Origin: Cyanobacteria bacterium CYA
Lineage (GTDB): Bacteria > Planctomycetota > Phycisphaerae > Phycisphaerales > UBA1924
NCBI GenBank assembly: GCA_008363215.1
Contig: RHKP01000020.1
Location: forward strand, 1-64,000
Direction of reading: 5' to 3'
DNA length: 64,000 nt
Position 1 is the stretch's first letter. Each line of letters begins with the position of its first letter. Of the stretch, positions 33,664-42,944 are shown piece by piece. Position numbers and translations under genes: made by a program. The notes under the pieces are model-generated. The model did no database searches, was not told the DNA's origin, and was given only the letters and a program-made list of their open reading frames with translations.

Positions 33664-34905
33664 ATGCAGTGGCTGAGCGAGTGGAATCCGGCGGCGGTGA
33701 CGGTGTTCGTGGTCGTGATGGCGACGAGCATCGGTTGCCTCGTGTACTGGTCGGTGGCGTTGGGGCAGGTGGTGCGTTCGCTGCGCTGTCTGCCGACGGC
33801 CCGGGCGGGGCTTGCGCTGCCGGCGCCGCGGCGGCGGGTTTGCGTGATCGTGCCGGCGCACAACGAGGAGCGGGCGCTGCCCAGACTGACCGAATCGCTC
33901 AAGACGCAGGATCTGGAAGGCGCGCGATTCGTGCTGGTGCTGGACCGATGCACCGACGGCACGGGCGAGGGCGTGCGGCGCGTCGTGGGCGATGACGAGC
34001 GCTTCGAGATCATCGAAGTCAGTGAGTGTCCGCCCGATTGGGCGGGCAAGGTGAACGCGGCGTGGCAGGGGGTGCAGCGCTCGCACGGCGCGCGCGAGGC
34101 TGAGGTGCTCGTCTTTACCGACGCGGACTGCGAGTTTGACCCCGGGTGCCTGCGTGCGAGCGTGGGGCTGCTGGAGGATCGACAACTTGACCTGCTGAGT
34201 TTGTTGAGCACGCTGCGAATGGAGAAGTGGTTTGAACTGCTGTGCCAGCCGGCCGCCACGCTCGAGTTGCTGCGGCACAACCCTCTGGAGCGTGCCAATC
34301 GCAACGACGAGGAGCATCGGGCGTTTGCCAACGGGCAGTTCCTGATGTTCCGGGCCGAGGCGTATCACCGCATCGGCGGGCACGCGGGGGTACGCGAGGC
34401 GCTGCTGGAGGACATTGCGCTGGCCAAGCGGATGGCGCACGGGCCGGAGCGGTTTCGCACCGGCCTGCTGGTGGCCGACGGGATGGTGCGCTGTTCGATG
34501 TATGAAACGTGGGCGCAGTTCCGCAACGGGTGGAGACGGATCTACATCGAGGCGTGCGGGCGGAAGTCCAGGCGACTGGCCGGCAACGCGTGGAAGGCGC
34601 GGGGCGTGGGAACGGTGCTGCCGCTGGGGGCGCTGGTGGGGCTGCTGACGGGGATCGGTGATCCGAGCGTGGACCCGGGCTGGCGGATGGGCATCGGGCT
34701 GGTCTCAGGTCTGGCGCTGTGCGTGTGGCTGACGGCGCTGTGGTTCCTGGCACGGGCGGGAGGATCGGCCGGTTGGACCATCATGCTGCACGCGATCGGC
34801 ACGTGGCTGGTGGGCGGGATATTGATCGAGGGGGCGCGTGATCTGCGTGAGCGGCGTCCGACGCGGTGGGGCGGGCGGGAATACGTGCTGGAGGATCGCT
34901 CGTGA
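33664..34905 (+). CDS. membrane-anchored family 2 glycosyltransferase
   Basis: 413 residues. An N-terminal helix (VTVFVVVMATSIGCLVYWSVAL) precedes the GT2 domain: RVCVIVPAHNEERALPRL, nucleotide-sugar DxD-like VFTDADCEFDP, catalytic ALLEDIALAKRM (ED motif) and NGWRR in the QxxRW-like position. The C-terminal helices (LPLGALVGLLTGIG, MGIGLVSGLALCVWLTALW, IMLHAIGTWLVGGILI) complete the layout of hopanoid- or carotenoid-associated and polysaccharide synthases. The acceptor is unknown. Its stop overlaps the GTG start of the ExbD gene. Confidence 0.82.
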   Translation: MQWLSEWNPAAVTVFVVVMATSIGCLVYWSVALGQVVRSLRCLPTARAGLALPAPRRRVCVIVPAHNEERALPRLTESLKTQDLEGARFVLVLDRCTDGTGEGVRRVVGDDERFEIIEVSECPPDWAGKVNAAWQGVQRSHGAREAEVLVFTDADCEFDPGCLRASVGLLEDRQLDLLSLLSTLRMEKWFELLCQPAATLELLRHNPLERANRNDEEHRAFANGQFLMFRAEAYHRIGGHAGVREALLEDIALAKRMAHGPERFRTGLLVADGMVRCSMYETWAQFRNGWRRIYIEACGRKSRRLAGNAWKARGVGTVLPLGALVGLLTGIGDPSVDPGWRMGIGLVSGLALCVWLTALWFLARAGGSAGWTIMLHAIGTWLVGGILIEGARDLRERRPTRWGGREYVLEDRS

Positions 34906-35336
34906 TTCGTTTTCGCAGGACCAGTCCGGAGGTGCGGCTGGAGATGACGCCGATGATCGACGTCATCTTTCTGCTGCTGACGTTTTTCATCTTTGCGCTG
35001 GTGCTGATGGTGCGGGCCGACGTGCTCGACGTGAAACTGCCTCAAATCGGAGCGGGCCAGGAGCCTTCGGGCGAGTTGATCACCATCGCGATCGAGCAGG
35101 ACGGGCGGGTGGCCGTCGACGGGCAGGCGGTCGAGTTGGGCGAACTGGTCGAGCGGGTGAAGGCGTTGCGGAGTGAGAGGCCTGAGGCCAGGCTGGTCAT
35201 CGCAGTGGACCGCGAGGGGCGGTTGGGCGTGTTCATTCAGGTGGCTGACACGCTTGCAGGGGCCGGTCTGGGAGAGTTCGGGATCATCGGGACACAGGCG
35301 GAAGAGGATGGGCTGGAGCCGGAAAAAGAGCCTTGA
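34902..35336 (+). CDS. exbD: ExbD/TolR-family biopolymer transport protein
   Basis: 144 residues from GTG 34902, overlapping the glycosyltransferase stop by four bases. It has the family layout: a basic cytosolic tip (RFRRTSPEVRLEMTPM), one membrane helix starting with the functional Asp (MIDVIFLLLTFFIFALVLM), and a periplasmic alpha/beta domain. ExbD works with ExbB and TonB, or as TolR with TolQ, to couple proton flow to the envelope. No ExbB/TolQ gene is adjacent; a TonB-like protein is at 39598. The pairing is therefore uncertain. Confidence 0.85.
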   Translation: MIRFRRTSPEVRLEMTPMIDVIFLLLTFFIFALVLMVRADVLDVKLPQIGAGQEPSGELITIAIEQDGRVAVDGQAVELGELVERVKALRSERPEARLVIAVDREGRLGVFIQVADTLAGAGLGEFGIIGTQAEEDGLEPEKEP

Positions 35337-35366
35337 AGTGGGCGGTGACGGTTCAGTGGGAGCGCC

Positions 35367-37202
35367 ATGCCGAGGTTCATCTATAATCTGTTCGTGCATG
35401 TGGATGTGATCAGCCGCGTGACGGAGTGGTGGCGGTGCGTCGGGAAGACGGTGCGCTCGCTTTGTCTGTTGCTGGTGACATTGGGGCTGGGCGCCTGGCA
35501 GGGCGCCGGGGTGGACGAGCAGACCCCGGTCGCGGTGGCCGGTGCTCGGCAGGCCGACGTGGTCGCCGTGATCACCATTGACGGCCCGATCGATGGGGTG
35601 ACGTCGTACAGCGTGCAGCGGCGGATCAGGCAGGCGGCTGAAGGCGGGGCACAGGCAATCGTGTTCGAGATCAACTCTCCCGGCGGGGAGTTGGGGGCTG
35701 TTCTGGAGGTTTCGCAGGCGATCAAGCAGAGTTCAGTGCCCAACACGGTGGCGTGGGTGCACCCGCAGGCGTATTCAGGTGGGGCCGTCATCGCGCTGGC
35801 GTGCAAGGAGATGGTGGTCTCGCCCACGGCACAGATGGGCGACGCCTTTCCCGTGACTCCCATCGTCAAGGAGGGTGGTTCGCCCGGGCTGCGCGGGTTG
35901 ACGCCCGATGAGCGGACCAAGATGCTCCCTCCTCTGCTGGCCGACGTGGTCGACTCGGCGCGGCGGGCCGGATATGACGAGTATCTGGTGCAGGCGATCG
36001 TGACCGACGGCGTCGAGTTGTGGCTGGTGGAGGAAGAAGGGACTGGCCGGCGCTGTGCGATCAACGAGGCGGAGTATCGCGCGATTTTCGGGCGCGATCC
36101 GGCGCGCGTGAGCCCGATGATCCCGCATGTGAGCGGCGGGCGTGCCGAGGCGGGCATGGCGAGCAAGGAACCGACGGGCGATCAGGCTCCGGTCGCGCCT
36201 GCGGCGCCCGGGGAGCAGCGGTTCAAGCCTGCGGCGCCGGGGCTGGAAGATCTGTCGCGGGCCGTGACGGATCGGCTGACAGTCGCGTCGGAGCGGCCGA
36301 TTTTTGACGCCACGCAGGTCGGACAGTGGCGTGAGGTGGCATATCTGACCGACGGGAGCGCGCCGATCGTGATGTCGGCCGAGCAGATGCGCTCGGTTGG
36401 GTTTGCAACGGCCCAGATCGGGACTGACGAGGAGTTGCGGCAGTTCTTCGGGGCCAGGCAGTTGGTGCGGGTCGATCAGTCGTGGTCGGAGACGGCGTCG
36501 GGCTTCCTCTCGCAGATGCCGGTGCGATTCGTGCTCATCGCGGTGTTCCTGCTGGCATTGTTCATCGAGATGTCCAGCCCGGGGCTGATTCTGCCGGGGA
36601 CGATCGCGCTGCTGGCGGGCTTCCTGCTGCTGGCGCCGCCGATGATCATCGGGATGGCCAACTGGTGGGAGATCGGGGCGATCGGGCTGGGCGTAGTGCT
36701 GATCGCGCTGGAGATTTTCGTCCTGCCGGGATTCGGGATCTTCGGAGTGATCGGTCTGGTGGCGCTGTTCGGGGGGCTGGTGGGGACGTTCATTCCCAAT
36801 CAGGGGCTGATGCCCGACGCCTCGCAGACCGGCGACGCATTGCGCGGGATCGTGACGATTCTGCTGGCACTGATGACGGCCGGCGTGGGGATGTATTTCA
36901 TCTCCAAGCACTTCCAGACGCTGCCGCTGCTCAGTCGGCTGGTGCTGACCGACCGGCGGGAAGAAGAGGAGGATCTGTCGCTGAAGGAAATGCTCGGACC
37001 CGAGCCGGGGTTTGGGGTAGAGGCAGGGGCGGTGGGGGTGGCGACGACGAATCTCAAGCCGGTCGGGCAGGCCGAGTTTGGAGAGCGCATCGTGGACGTG
37101 ATGTCGGATCTGGCGTTCGTGCGAGCGGGCACGCCGGTGCGCGTGGTTTCGGTCAGTGCGACGCGGGTGGTGGTCGAGCCGATCGAGGGAGCGTCGGCAT
37201 GA
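35367..37202 (+). CDS. NfeD1b-type membrane serine protease
   Basis: 611 residues. After a signal or anchor (SLCLLLVTLGLGAWQG, near 32-47) comes a ClpP/S49-like protease domain (about 65-330) with INSPGGELGAVLEVSQAI and the nucleophile region HPQAYSGGAVIALACKEMV (Ser in AYSGG). Four or so membrane helices follow (LIAVFLLALFIEMSSPG, IALLAGFLLLAPPMIIGMANW, IGAIGLGVVLIALEIFVLPG), and then an NfeD/OB-fold tail (about 520-605). NfeD1b proteins sit with flotillins and slipins in lipid-domain operons; the neighbours at 37199 and 37769 fit exactly. Confidence 0.88.
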   Translation: MPRFIYNLFVHVDVISRVTEWWRCVGKTVRSLCLLLVTLGLGAWQGAGVDEQTPVAVAGARQADVVAVITIDGPIDGVTSYSVQRRIRQAAEGGAQAIVFEINSPGGELGAVLEVSQAIKQSSVPNTVAWVHPQAYSGGAVIALACKEMVVSPTAQMGDAFPVTPIVKEGGSPGLRGLTPDERTKMLPPLLADVVDSARRAGYDEYLVQAIVTDGVELWLVEEEGTGRRCAINEAEYRAIFGRDPARVSPMIPHVSGGRAEAGMASKEPTGDQAPVAPAAPGEQRFKPAAPGLEDLSRAVTDRLTVASERPIFDATQVGQWREVAYLTDGSAPIVMSAEQMRSVGFATAQIGTDEELRQFFGARQLVRVDQSWSETASGFLSQMPVRFVLIAVFLLALFIEMSSPGLILPGTIALLAGFLLLAPPMIIGMANWWEIGAIGLGVVLIALEIFVLPGFGIFGVIGLVALFGGLVGTFIPNQGLMPDASQTGDALRGIVTILLALMTAGVGMYFISKHFQTLPLLSRLVLTDRREEEEDLSLKEMLGPEPGFGVEAGAVGVATTNLKPVGQAEFGERIVDVMSDLAFVRAGTPVRVVSVSATRVVVEPIEGASA

Positions 37203-37711
37203 CCGGAGAGACGTTGTTGTACGCCGGCGTGGGACTGCTGGCGGTGGCGGTGCTGCTGATTGTCGTCGAGGCCTTCATTCCGTCGGGTGGGGTGATCGGG
37301 ACGGTGGCAGCGGTGGCGGGCATCGCGGGCGTGGTGCTGCTGTTTCGGTACAGCACGGGCTGGGGCGTGGCCGGACTGCTCAGCACGCTGGTGCTGGGCC
37401 CGCTGGTGTTCTTCTTCGCCGCGTCGATGCTGCCTTCGACGCCGATGGGCAAACGTCTGATCGGGCAACCGAGCGAGGAAGAGGTGTTGGCGCGGCAGGA
37501 GCGGGAACTGAAACTGATCGAGGAATATCGAGCGTTGGTCGGGGCCGAGGGTGTGGCGCTGACGGATCTCAAGCCGGTGGGGACGGCCCGGATCGGCGGG
37601 AAGCGCTACGACGTGCTGGCCGAGGGCGGACTGATCGACCTTGGGACCAGGATCCGGGTGACATCGGCCGAGCCGAACTTGATCAAGGTCCGTCCGGTGC
37701 GGGAGTCGTGA
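37199..37711 (+). CDS. short NfeD-like membrane protein
   Basis: 170 residues from the ATG overlapping the previous stop (ATGA). Three membrane helices (LLYAGVGLLAVAVLLIVVEAF, IGTVAAVAGIAGVVLLFRY, VAGLLSTLVLGPLVFFFAASM) are followed by a C-terminal OB-fold with GVALTDLKPVGTARIGGKRYDVLAEGG, the NfeD tail. It lacks the protease domain of its neighbour. Two NfeD proteins in a row before a flotillin fit the two-NfeD type of floA operon. Confidence 0.82.
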   Translation: MTGETLLYAGVGLLAVAVLLIVVEAFIPSGGVIGTVAAVAGIAGVVLLFRYSTGWGVAGLLSTLVLGPLVFFFAASMLPSTPMGKRLIGQPSEEEVLARQERELKLIEEYRALVGAEGVALTDLKPVGTARIGGKRYDVLAEGGLIDLGTRIRVTSAEPNLIKVRPVRES

Positions 37712-37768
37712 ACGGGTTAGGATGACGCGCGGGCCGGGGATTCCGGCGCCGCCTGGAGAGACGACCGA

Positions 37769-38776
37769 ATGCCGCAGAACACCATTCTCATCATCGTCGC
37801 GATCATCGGCGTTCTGATTGCGATCGTCGTGTTCTTCTCGCTCTTTCAGTTCCTGGGGCTGTGGTTCCAGGCCCTGCTGTCGGGAGCGAAGGTCTCGCTG
37901 GTGGACATCATCGCGATGCGCTTCCGCAAGGTGGACATCCGGGCGGTGGTGCTCAGCCGGATCCGCGCCGTCAAGGCCGGCATCAACGCGACGACGAACC
38001 AGTTGGAAACGCACTACCTGGCGGGCGGGCGGATCGTCAACGTGGTCAATGCGCTGATCGCGGCCCAGAAGGCGCGGATCGACCTGGACTGGGACACGGC
38101 CGTGGCGATCGACCTGGCCGGACGCGACATCTTCGACGCGGTGAACACCAGCGTGAACCCCAAGGTGATCGATTGCCCCAGCCGTGAGAGCGGGCGGACG
38201 ACGATCGACGCGGTGGCCAAGGACGGGATTCAGTTGAAGGCACGGGCGCGGGTGACGGTGCGGACGAACCTGGCGCGGCTGGTGGGCGGCGCAACGGAGG
38301 AGACGGTCATCGCGCGCGTGGGTGAGGGCATCGTGTCGGCGATCGGTTCGGCCGACTCGCACAAGCAGGTGCTGGAGAACCCGGACAACATTTCCAAGGC
38401 GGTGATCCAGCGCGGGCTGGACGCGGGGACGGCGTTCGAGATTCTGTCGATCGACATCGCTGATGTGGACGTGGGGGAGAACATCGGCGCCAAGTTGCAG
38501 GCCGACCAGGCCGAGGCCGACAAGCGGCGCTTCCAAGCCGAGGCCGAGAAGCGACGTGCAATGGCCGTGGCGCAGGAGCAGGAGTTCACCGCCGAGGCGC
38601 AGAAGAACCGGGCACTGGTGGTGCTGGCCGAGGCGGAAGTTCCCAAGGCAATGGCCGAGGCGTTCCGCAGCGGGAACCTGGGCATCATGGACTATTACCG
38701 CATGAAGAACATCAACGCGGACACGTCGATGCGCAGTTCGATCGCCGGCGAAGGCCCGGGCAAACAGACAACGTGA
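37769..38776 (+). CDS. floA: flotillin-like protein FloA
   Basis: 335 residues, the typical size. A membrane hairpin at the N-terminus ([34 protein letters not shown]) precedes the SPFH domain ([21 protein letters not shown] onwards) and a helical flotillin tail rich in Ala/Glu ([20 protein letters not shown]). FloA organises ordered membrane microdomains and works together with NfeD proteins. It follows the second NfeD gene by 57 bases in the same direction, which supports an operon. Confidence 0.93.
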   Translation: MPQNTILIIVAIIGVLIAIVVFFSLFQFLGLWFQALLSGAKVSLVDIIAMRFRKVDIRAVVLSRIRAVKAGINATTNQLETHYLAGGRIVNVVNALIAAQKARIDLDWDTAVAIDLAGRDIFDAVNTSVNPKVIDCPSRESGRTTIDAVAKDGIQLKARARVTVRTNLARLVGGATEETVIARVGEGIVSAIGSADSHKQVLENPDNISKAVIQRGLDAGTAFEILSIDIADVDVGENIGAKLQADQAEADKRRFQAEAEKRRAMAVAQEQEFTAEAQKNRALVVLAEAEVPKAMAEAFRSGNLGIMDYYRMKNINADTSMRSSIAGEGPGKQTT

Positions 38777-38825
38777 CGGGTCGTTCCATCCGGGTGGGTC
38801 AATGAGCGTGGGTCAACCAGTGCGG

Positions 38826-38846
38826 GTCGACTTCTCCGAAATCGAT
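38826..38846. repeat. GTCGACTTC element, copy 2 (imperfect palindrome)
   Basis: GTCGACTTCTCCGAAATCGAT differs from copy 1 (read on the opposite strand) at two bases, which turns the perfect hairpin into an imperfect one. About 35 bases later GCAAGCCGGGCCCG matches the module flanking copy 1. It lies in the gap between floA and the minus-strand gene ending at 38927. Confidence 0.55.
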
Positions 38847-38926
38847 ATCGCCCCGGAGAGGAGAAGTACCCGACGGCATCGGCCGCAAGCCGGGCCCGCG
38901 GATCGTGCTTGGATCACGCGCGCGCG

Positions 38927-39565
38927 TTACTCATCGCCTCGGAGGGCGCGCGCAAGCAGCGTGTCGACGCGGTGTCGGCGCACGTCGTCGTTGAACCACA
39001 TCGAGAGGCGCCGCGCGACCTGATCTTCGGCCTGGGCCTCGGCCAGCGCGCGGGCCCGCTCGTCGATCGGGTTTGGTGCCAGCGGCGCGGCCGGCGGCGG
39101 CGCCAGAGAGGTTCCCATCCGCGTGGGCTGTATTCCCGTCCACACACGCCCGTCGATCGCGGTGCTCAGTGACGAGTTGATGCGTCCGGAGGGCGCGGAG
39201 AGGATCGACTCATCACCCAGCGCCAGCCCGAGTTGACGCAGCAGCGCGGGCGAGGGCTCGCCGATGACGAACACCGTGTCGGCCGGGATCGTCGGCACAG
39301 TGCCGAAAGGCGTGTCGATGTAGTTCGACTGCGGGAAGACAGCCGTCACGGCGCCGGCGCGACGGGTGTACAGCGTGCCGTATTCAGACTGGATCCGAGA
39401 CAGATCGCCCCAATCGTCAGCAATGCGCAAGTCGAGCGGCACGATCCGCAGACTCTCGGAGAGAATGCCCATGTCACCGACGCCCGGCTCCACACGATCG
39501 CGAGCGTCCCAGCCCGATTCGGGCTGAGCCGGCGCCAGGGCGAGGATGAGTGCGAACGCGAGCAT
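38927..39565 (-). CDS. putative secreted protein, function unknown
   Basis: 212 residues. The N-terminus MLAFALILALAPAQPES is a short signal peptide. The mature part has no motif I recognise; the terminal 60 residues are basic and helical (RARALAEAQAEDQVARRLSMWF). Last gene of the ispD-gatC-DUF2314-gatA-TonB-like operon, starting 33 bases after the TonB-like stop. Co-transcription is likely. The coding register is supported by the strong GC3 bias and the absence of overlap with other genes. Confidence 0.55.
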   Translation of the reverse strand: MLAFALILALAPAQPESGWDARDRVEPGVGDMGILSESLRIVPLDLRIADDWGDLSRIQSEYGTLYTRRAGAVTAVFPQSNYIDTPFGTVPTIPADTVFVIGEPSPALLRQLGLALGDESILSAPSGRINSSLSTAIDGRVWTGIQPTRMGTSLAPPPAAPLAPNPIDERARALAEAQAEDQVARRLSMWFNDDVRRHRVDTLLARALRGDE

Positions 39566-39597
39566 GGGGTGTGATCGGTCAGGGCTGCCGCCCGGGC

Positions 39598-40560
39598 TTA
39601 CCCGCGCAGCAGCAGTCTTACGGAGTAGGTCAGAGTCTGGTCATCACCCAGGTCATCGACAGCCTGCCCCTTGGCGGTCCAGCGATAGATCGCGTCGAGG
39701 ATGGCGCCGTCAACGTAGGGGTTGCCCGTGTTCAGCGTGCGCGTGGCGTTTCGGGCAAAGCGGGCGCGGCGGACGTGCCCGTCAGGCCCGAAGTCGATGA
39801 CCACCAGCGGGTTGTCCGGGTTGGCCAGAATGCGCACCGTCGTGCCGAAGTCGGGACGCACCGTGGTGATCTCGATGCCCTCGCCGGCAATCGGCTTCCC
39901 GGGCTTGTATTCGAGCGGCTTCCGCAAGGCCGCTGCGTCGGACTCCCGCTCGTCTTCCAGCCCCGGGCGCCCGCTGGCGATCTCACTGGGAGTCGGCGGG
40001 GCGGCGGGCCGGGCCTGTTGCGGCTCGAGCGGCGGCTCGGCAGAGGTCGGCGGTATGGCGACGGGCTCGGCCGAGCGAGCCGTGGTCGGAGCCGACGGAG
40101 CGATGGGCACCGGCGCCAGCACGTCCAGAGGAATGCTCGGAGCCGGCGCGGGGGCCGGTTGCGCCCGCGAGTCCGGGGAAGAAGGCTGGACGCTCGGTGT
40201 GGGGGGCGAGGGCTCGTTCAGCGGGGCGGGCGGTGCCGGGTCCGCGGCTGCCAGCGGCGAAAGACCCGGCGCTGGTGACAGCATCGCCTGCTCCACCTCG
40301 CTCATCTGGGCCTGGTGCTCGGTGGGACTCTCAAACCCCACCCAGGTCACTGTTACGGCCTTGGAGCGCTCGATGCCCAGGCGCGGCATCGTCGGGTTGA
40401 TCGGCATGATCGGATCGATCTGCGCGCTGCTCTCATCAGGTGAGGTGCGCTGCGCCCACGGCGACACGATTGCCCACCCGGCGGCCAGGTGCAGGAGCAC
40501 GCTGACACCGGCGGCTGCCCAGAGGAAGCGCGGACCGAACTCGACCCGGGTTTGGGGCAT
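39598..40560 (-). CDS. TonB-like energy transducer
   Basis: 320 residues from ATG 40560; the frame stays open to a TTG at 40680, abutting gatA, which would add 40 Pro-rich residues. One membrane helix (FLWAAAGVSVLLHLAAGWAIV), a long Pro/Ala-rich periplasm-spanning linker (PAPPAPLNEPSPPTPSV...) and a compact C-terminal domain (RFARNATRTLNTGNPYVDGAILDAIYRWTAKG) follow the TonB/TolA plan. The usual TonB motif YP is not obvious, so a TolA-like or divergent role is possible. It could work with the ExbD at 34902. Confidence 0.6.
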   Translation of the reverse strand: MPQTRVEFGPRFLWAAAGVSVLLHLAAGWAIVSPWAQRTSPDESSAQIDPIMPINPTMPRLGIERSKAVTVTWVGFESPTEHQAQMSEVEQAMLSPAPGLSPLAAADPAPPAPLNEPSPPTPSVQPSSPDSRAQPAPAPAPSIPLDVLAPVPIAPSAPTTARSAEPVAIPPTSAEPPLEPQQARPAAPPTPSEIASGRPGLEDERESDAAALRKPLEYKPGKPIAGEGIEITTVRPDFGTTVRILANPDNPLVVIDFGPDGHVRRARFARNATRTLNTGNPYVDGAILDAIYRWTAKGQAVDDLGDDQTLTYSVRLLLRG

Positions 40561-40680
40561 GGAAAAGGGTAGGGGGGTGGGTACGGGCTGGCGCACGCTG
40601 GTTGCCTGGGGCTCGGAGACAGGCGGTTCTGAGCAGGTTGACCCTCTGGGCCGATGGTCTGTGTCTACCCGCTCGAGCAA

Positions 40681-42036
40681 TCAGGCGGGGAAGTTCATGG
40701 CTGGCGATTGGCGTTCCAAAGTGCGTGCCACCCGGAGCAGGGTGGGTTCGTCGAAGGGTCGCCCAACCAGTTGCACGCCGATCGGCAGGGGGTTCTCACC
40801 CGCGGTCATGCCGGCAGGCAGGGCGATGCCGGGCAGGCCGGCGAGGCTGACTCCGACCGTGTAGACGTCTTCGAGGTAGAGAGCCAGCGGGTCCGTGTCC
40901 TTCTCTCCGATGCGGAATGCCGGGCCGGGAGTGACGGGCATGAGCAGGGCATGCAGCGCGTGAGTGTCGAAGGCCCGGTCGAAGTCATTGCGGATGAGGC
41001 GTCGGGCCTTGAGAGCGCGCAGGTAGTATGCGTCGTAGTAACCCGAACTGAGCACATGCGTGCCGAACATGATGCGCCGGCGGACTTCGGGCCCGAATCC
41101 CTCGGTGCGAGTGGCGCAGTAGAGGTCTTCGAGCGAGGCTCCGTCGGGCAGCGCAGCGCGCCGGCCGTAGCGCACGCCGTCAAAACGTGCGAGGTTGGAA
41201 CTGGCTTCTGCCGGGGCGACGATGTAGTAGGCCGCAATCGCGATGTCCGGGTCGAGCAGGTCCACGTCGACGATGGCGGCGCCGGCGCCGGCAAGGCGCG
41301 ACGCGCTGTCTTCGACGGCCTGATTCACGCTCGGGTGATTGGCGCAGGACAGCATGGAGCGCACCAGCCCCACGCGCAGGTGCTCGACCGGCGTCTCGAG
41401 CGAGCCGAGCATGTCCGGCACGGGGCGCGACGAGCAGGTCGAGTCATGCGGGTCGGGCCCGGCGATGACCTGAAGCACGCGAGCGGCGTCGGTGACGGTG
41501 CGCGCAATCGGACCGACGACGTCGAGGCTGCTCGCGTAGGCGATCAGCCCGTATCGGCTGACGCGCCCGTAGGTGGGCTTGAGTCCGACCAGTCCGCACA
41601 GCGCGGCCGGTTGGCGGATGGAGCCGCCGGTGTCTGAACCGAGGGCGACGGGGACGATGCCGGCGGCGACGGCTGCGGCCGAGCCGCCGCTGCTCCCGCC
41701 GGGCACGCGATCAACATCCCACGGGTTACGCGTGGGGCCTTGGGGGGAGTGCTCGGTGGAGGAGCCCATGCCGAACTCGTCCATGTTGGTCTTGCCGACG
41801 ATGACGGCGCCGGCGTCAAGCAGGCGGGCGACCGCGGTGGCGTCGAAGGGCGAGCGATAGTTTTCAAGGATGCGGCTGCCCGCGGTGCTCAGGCCCTGGC
41901 GCGTGCAGATGTTTTCCTTGACGGCGATCGGCATGCCGGCCAGCGGGCCGGGCTGCGGCCGACGAAACTCGTCGAAAACCTGCGTGAAGGCATTGAGGCG
42001 CGGGTTGAGCGCGCCTGCGCGTTCGGCGGCGTTCAC
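40681..42036 (-). CDS. gatA: aspartyl/glutamyl-tRNA amidotransferase subunit A
   Basis: 451 residues from GTG 42036. An amidase-signature enzyme that supplies ammonia from Gln to mischarged Glu-tRNA(Gln) or Asp-tRNA(Asn). Catalytic triad: Lys in IAVKENICT, cis-Ser in [10 protein letters not shown] and the nucleophile region, with [16 protein letters not shown] the signature motif. The N-terminus starts at [16 protein letters not shown], missing about 35 residues (a helix of the form LxxAELAALIRxGEVSxVE) that GatA normally carries. The frame upstream shows no such helix. The start overlaps the stop of the DUF2314 gene (GTGA). Confidence 0.9.
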   Translation of the reverse strand: MNAAERAGALNPRLNAFTQVFDEFRRPQPGPLAGMPIAVKENICTRQGLSTAGSRILENYRSPFDATAVARLLDAGAVIVGKTNMDEFGMGSSTEHSPQGPTRNPWDVDRVPGGSSGGSAAAVAAGIVPVALGSDTGGSIRQPAALCGLVGLKPTYGRVSRYGLIAYASSLDVVGPIARTVTDAARVLQVIAGPDPHDSTCSSRPVPDMLGSLETPVEHLRVGLVRSMLSCANHPSVNQAVEDSASRLAGAGAAIVDVDLLDPDIAIAAYYIVAPAEASSNLARFDGVRYGRRAALPDGASLEDLYCATRTEGFGPEVRRRIMFGTHVLSSGYYDAYYLRALKARRLIRNDFDRAFDTHALHALLMPVTPGPAFRIGEKDTDPLALYLEDVYTVGVSLAGLPGIALPAGMTAGENPLPIGVQLVGRPFDEPTLLRVARTLERQSPAMNFPA

Positions 42037-42944
42037 GGCGATTCCTCCGAAAGCAGCGCATGCAGGGAGAACCCGCCGACGATCGAGCCGTCGCGCATGT
42101 AGAGCCAGTCTTCCAGTTCCTCACACCGACGTTCGACATCCTGCCCTTCGGCGATGTTGGTGACCACGGCGGGCTGGTTGCCCAGCGTGCCGCGGACCAC
42201 GTCGCCTTCGATGGAAGAAACCTCGATCCACATGTGCTCGATCTTGTCGGCTTGAGCAAAGGGAAACTTGACGGAGAAGTTGTCGCCGTCGCGACGGTCG
42301 AAGGCGTCCGTGAACTCGCTCCAGCGAGAGAGGGCCTTCTTGCGGGCGTCTTCCAGCGCGGGGTCGTTCGCCGGTTTGCGCACGGTGTGGTCAAGCGAGG
42401 AAAGGTGAAAGTGTTGCAGCCATACCCCGCGACGCATGTCCTCAACCAGGGGCGGCGAGGGCAGCGAGGCCACACCCAGCGCCGGGACGAAGAGCAGGCA
42501 GGTGTGTTCGTCGATCAGTTCGGCGGCGATCTGCCCGATCACCGAATAGGCGTCATCGCTGGAGCCGGCGACGAAATCGACCGCCATCCATCCACGGTGG
42601 CGCCGGAACGCGTCGACGAACTCGGGCCGATCACCATCCTGCGATCGATCGGCCGGGTCGATGTAGGGGAAGGGTGCGACGAGGAGCCCATAGACGGCGC
42701 GATTGACCGCGACGGGAAGTGTGCGACACGGGCCCGCGTCCGGTGCATACGCGGGCGCGGGCATCTGCCCGCCGGGGAGGATCTCCGGGGCGCTGACGGG
42801 CAGGGCGCGCTTGACGGCGGCGACGATCGCGTCGTCGGGCAGGTTCGGCAGCACATCGGTGAGGATCACCAGTGAGACGAGCGGCTGCTCGGATCGCTTG
42901 CCGCCGAAGAGTCGGGCGATGAATCCGAGCAGGCGGGCGAACAT
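42033..42944 (-). CDS. DUF2314-domain protein between gatC and gatA
   Basis: 303 residues. A short hydrophobic start (FARLLGFIARLFGGK) is followed by an unassigned N-terminal domain. The C-terminal DUF2314 unit (about residues 215-300) contains KFPFAQADKIEHMWIEVSS, GTLGNQPAVVTNIAEGQDV and ELEDWLYMRDGSIVGGFS, all family hallmarks. DUF2314 has no assigned function. The gene directly follows gatC with no spacing (TAG then ATG at 42944) and overlaps gatA, so it is almost certainly co-translated with the amidotransferase. gatB is not in this window. Confidence 0.75.
   Translation of the reverse strand: MFARLLGFIARLFGGKRSEQPLVSLVILTDVLPNLPDDAIVAAVKRALPVSAPEILPGGQMPAPAYAPDAGPCRTLPVAVNRAVYGLLVAPFPYIDPADRSQDGDRPEFVDAFRRHRGWMAVDFVAGSSDDAYSVIGQIAAELIDEHTCLLFVPALGVASLPSPPLVEDMRRGVWLQHFHLSSLDHTVRKPANDPALEDARKKALSRWSEFTDAFDRRDGDNFSVKFPFAQADKIEHMWIEVSSIEGDVVRGTLGNQPAVVTNIAEGQDVERRCEELEDWLYMRDGSIVGGFSLHALLSEESP

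Noticed and set aside
32299-34440. 713-codon minus-strand frame opposite the KamA and glycosyltransferase genes
   Set aside because: It spans two genes and an intergenic region on the other strand, with Arg/His/Gln-rich content and no homology; typical GC-rich shadow.
31092-34905. A biosynthetic cluster (lipoprotein, KamA-like, glycosyltransferase)
   Set aside because: Spacing is wide, no transporter or carrier gene is present, and the genes have no shared logic apart from their direction.
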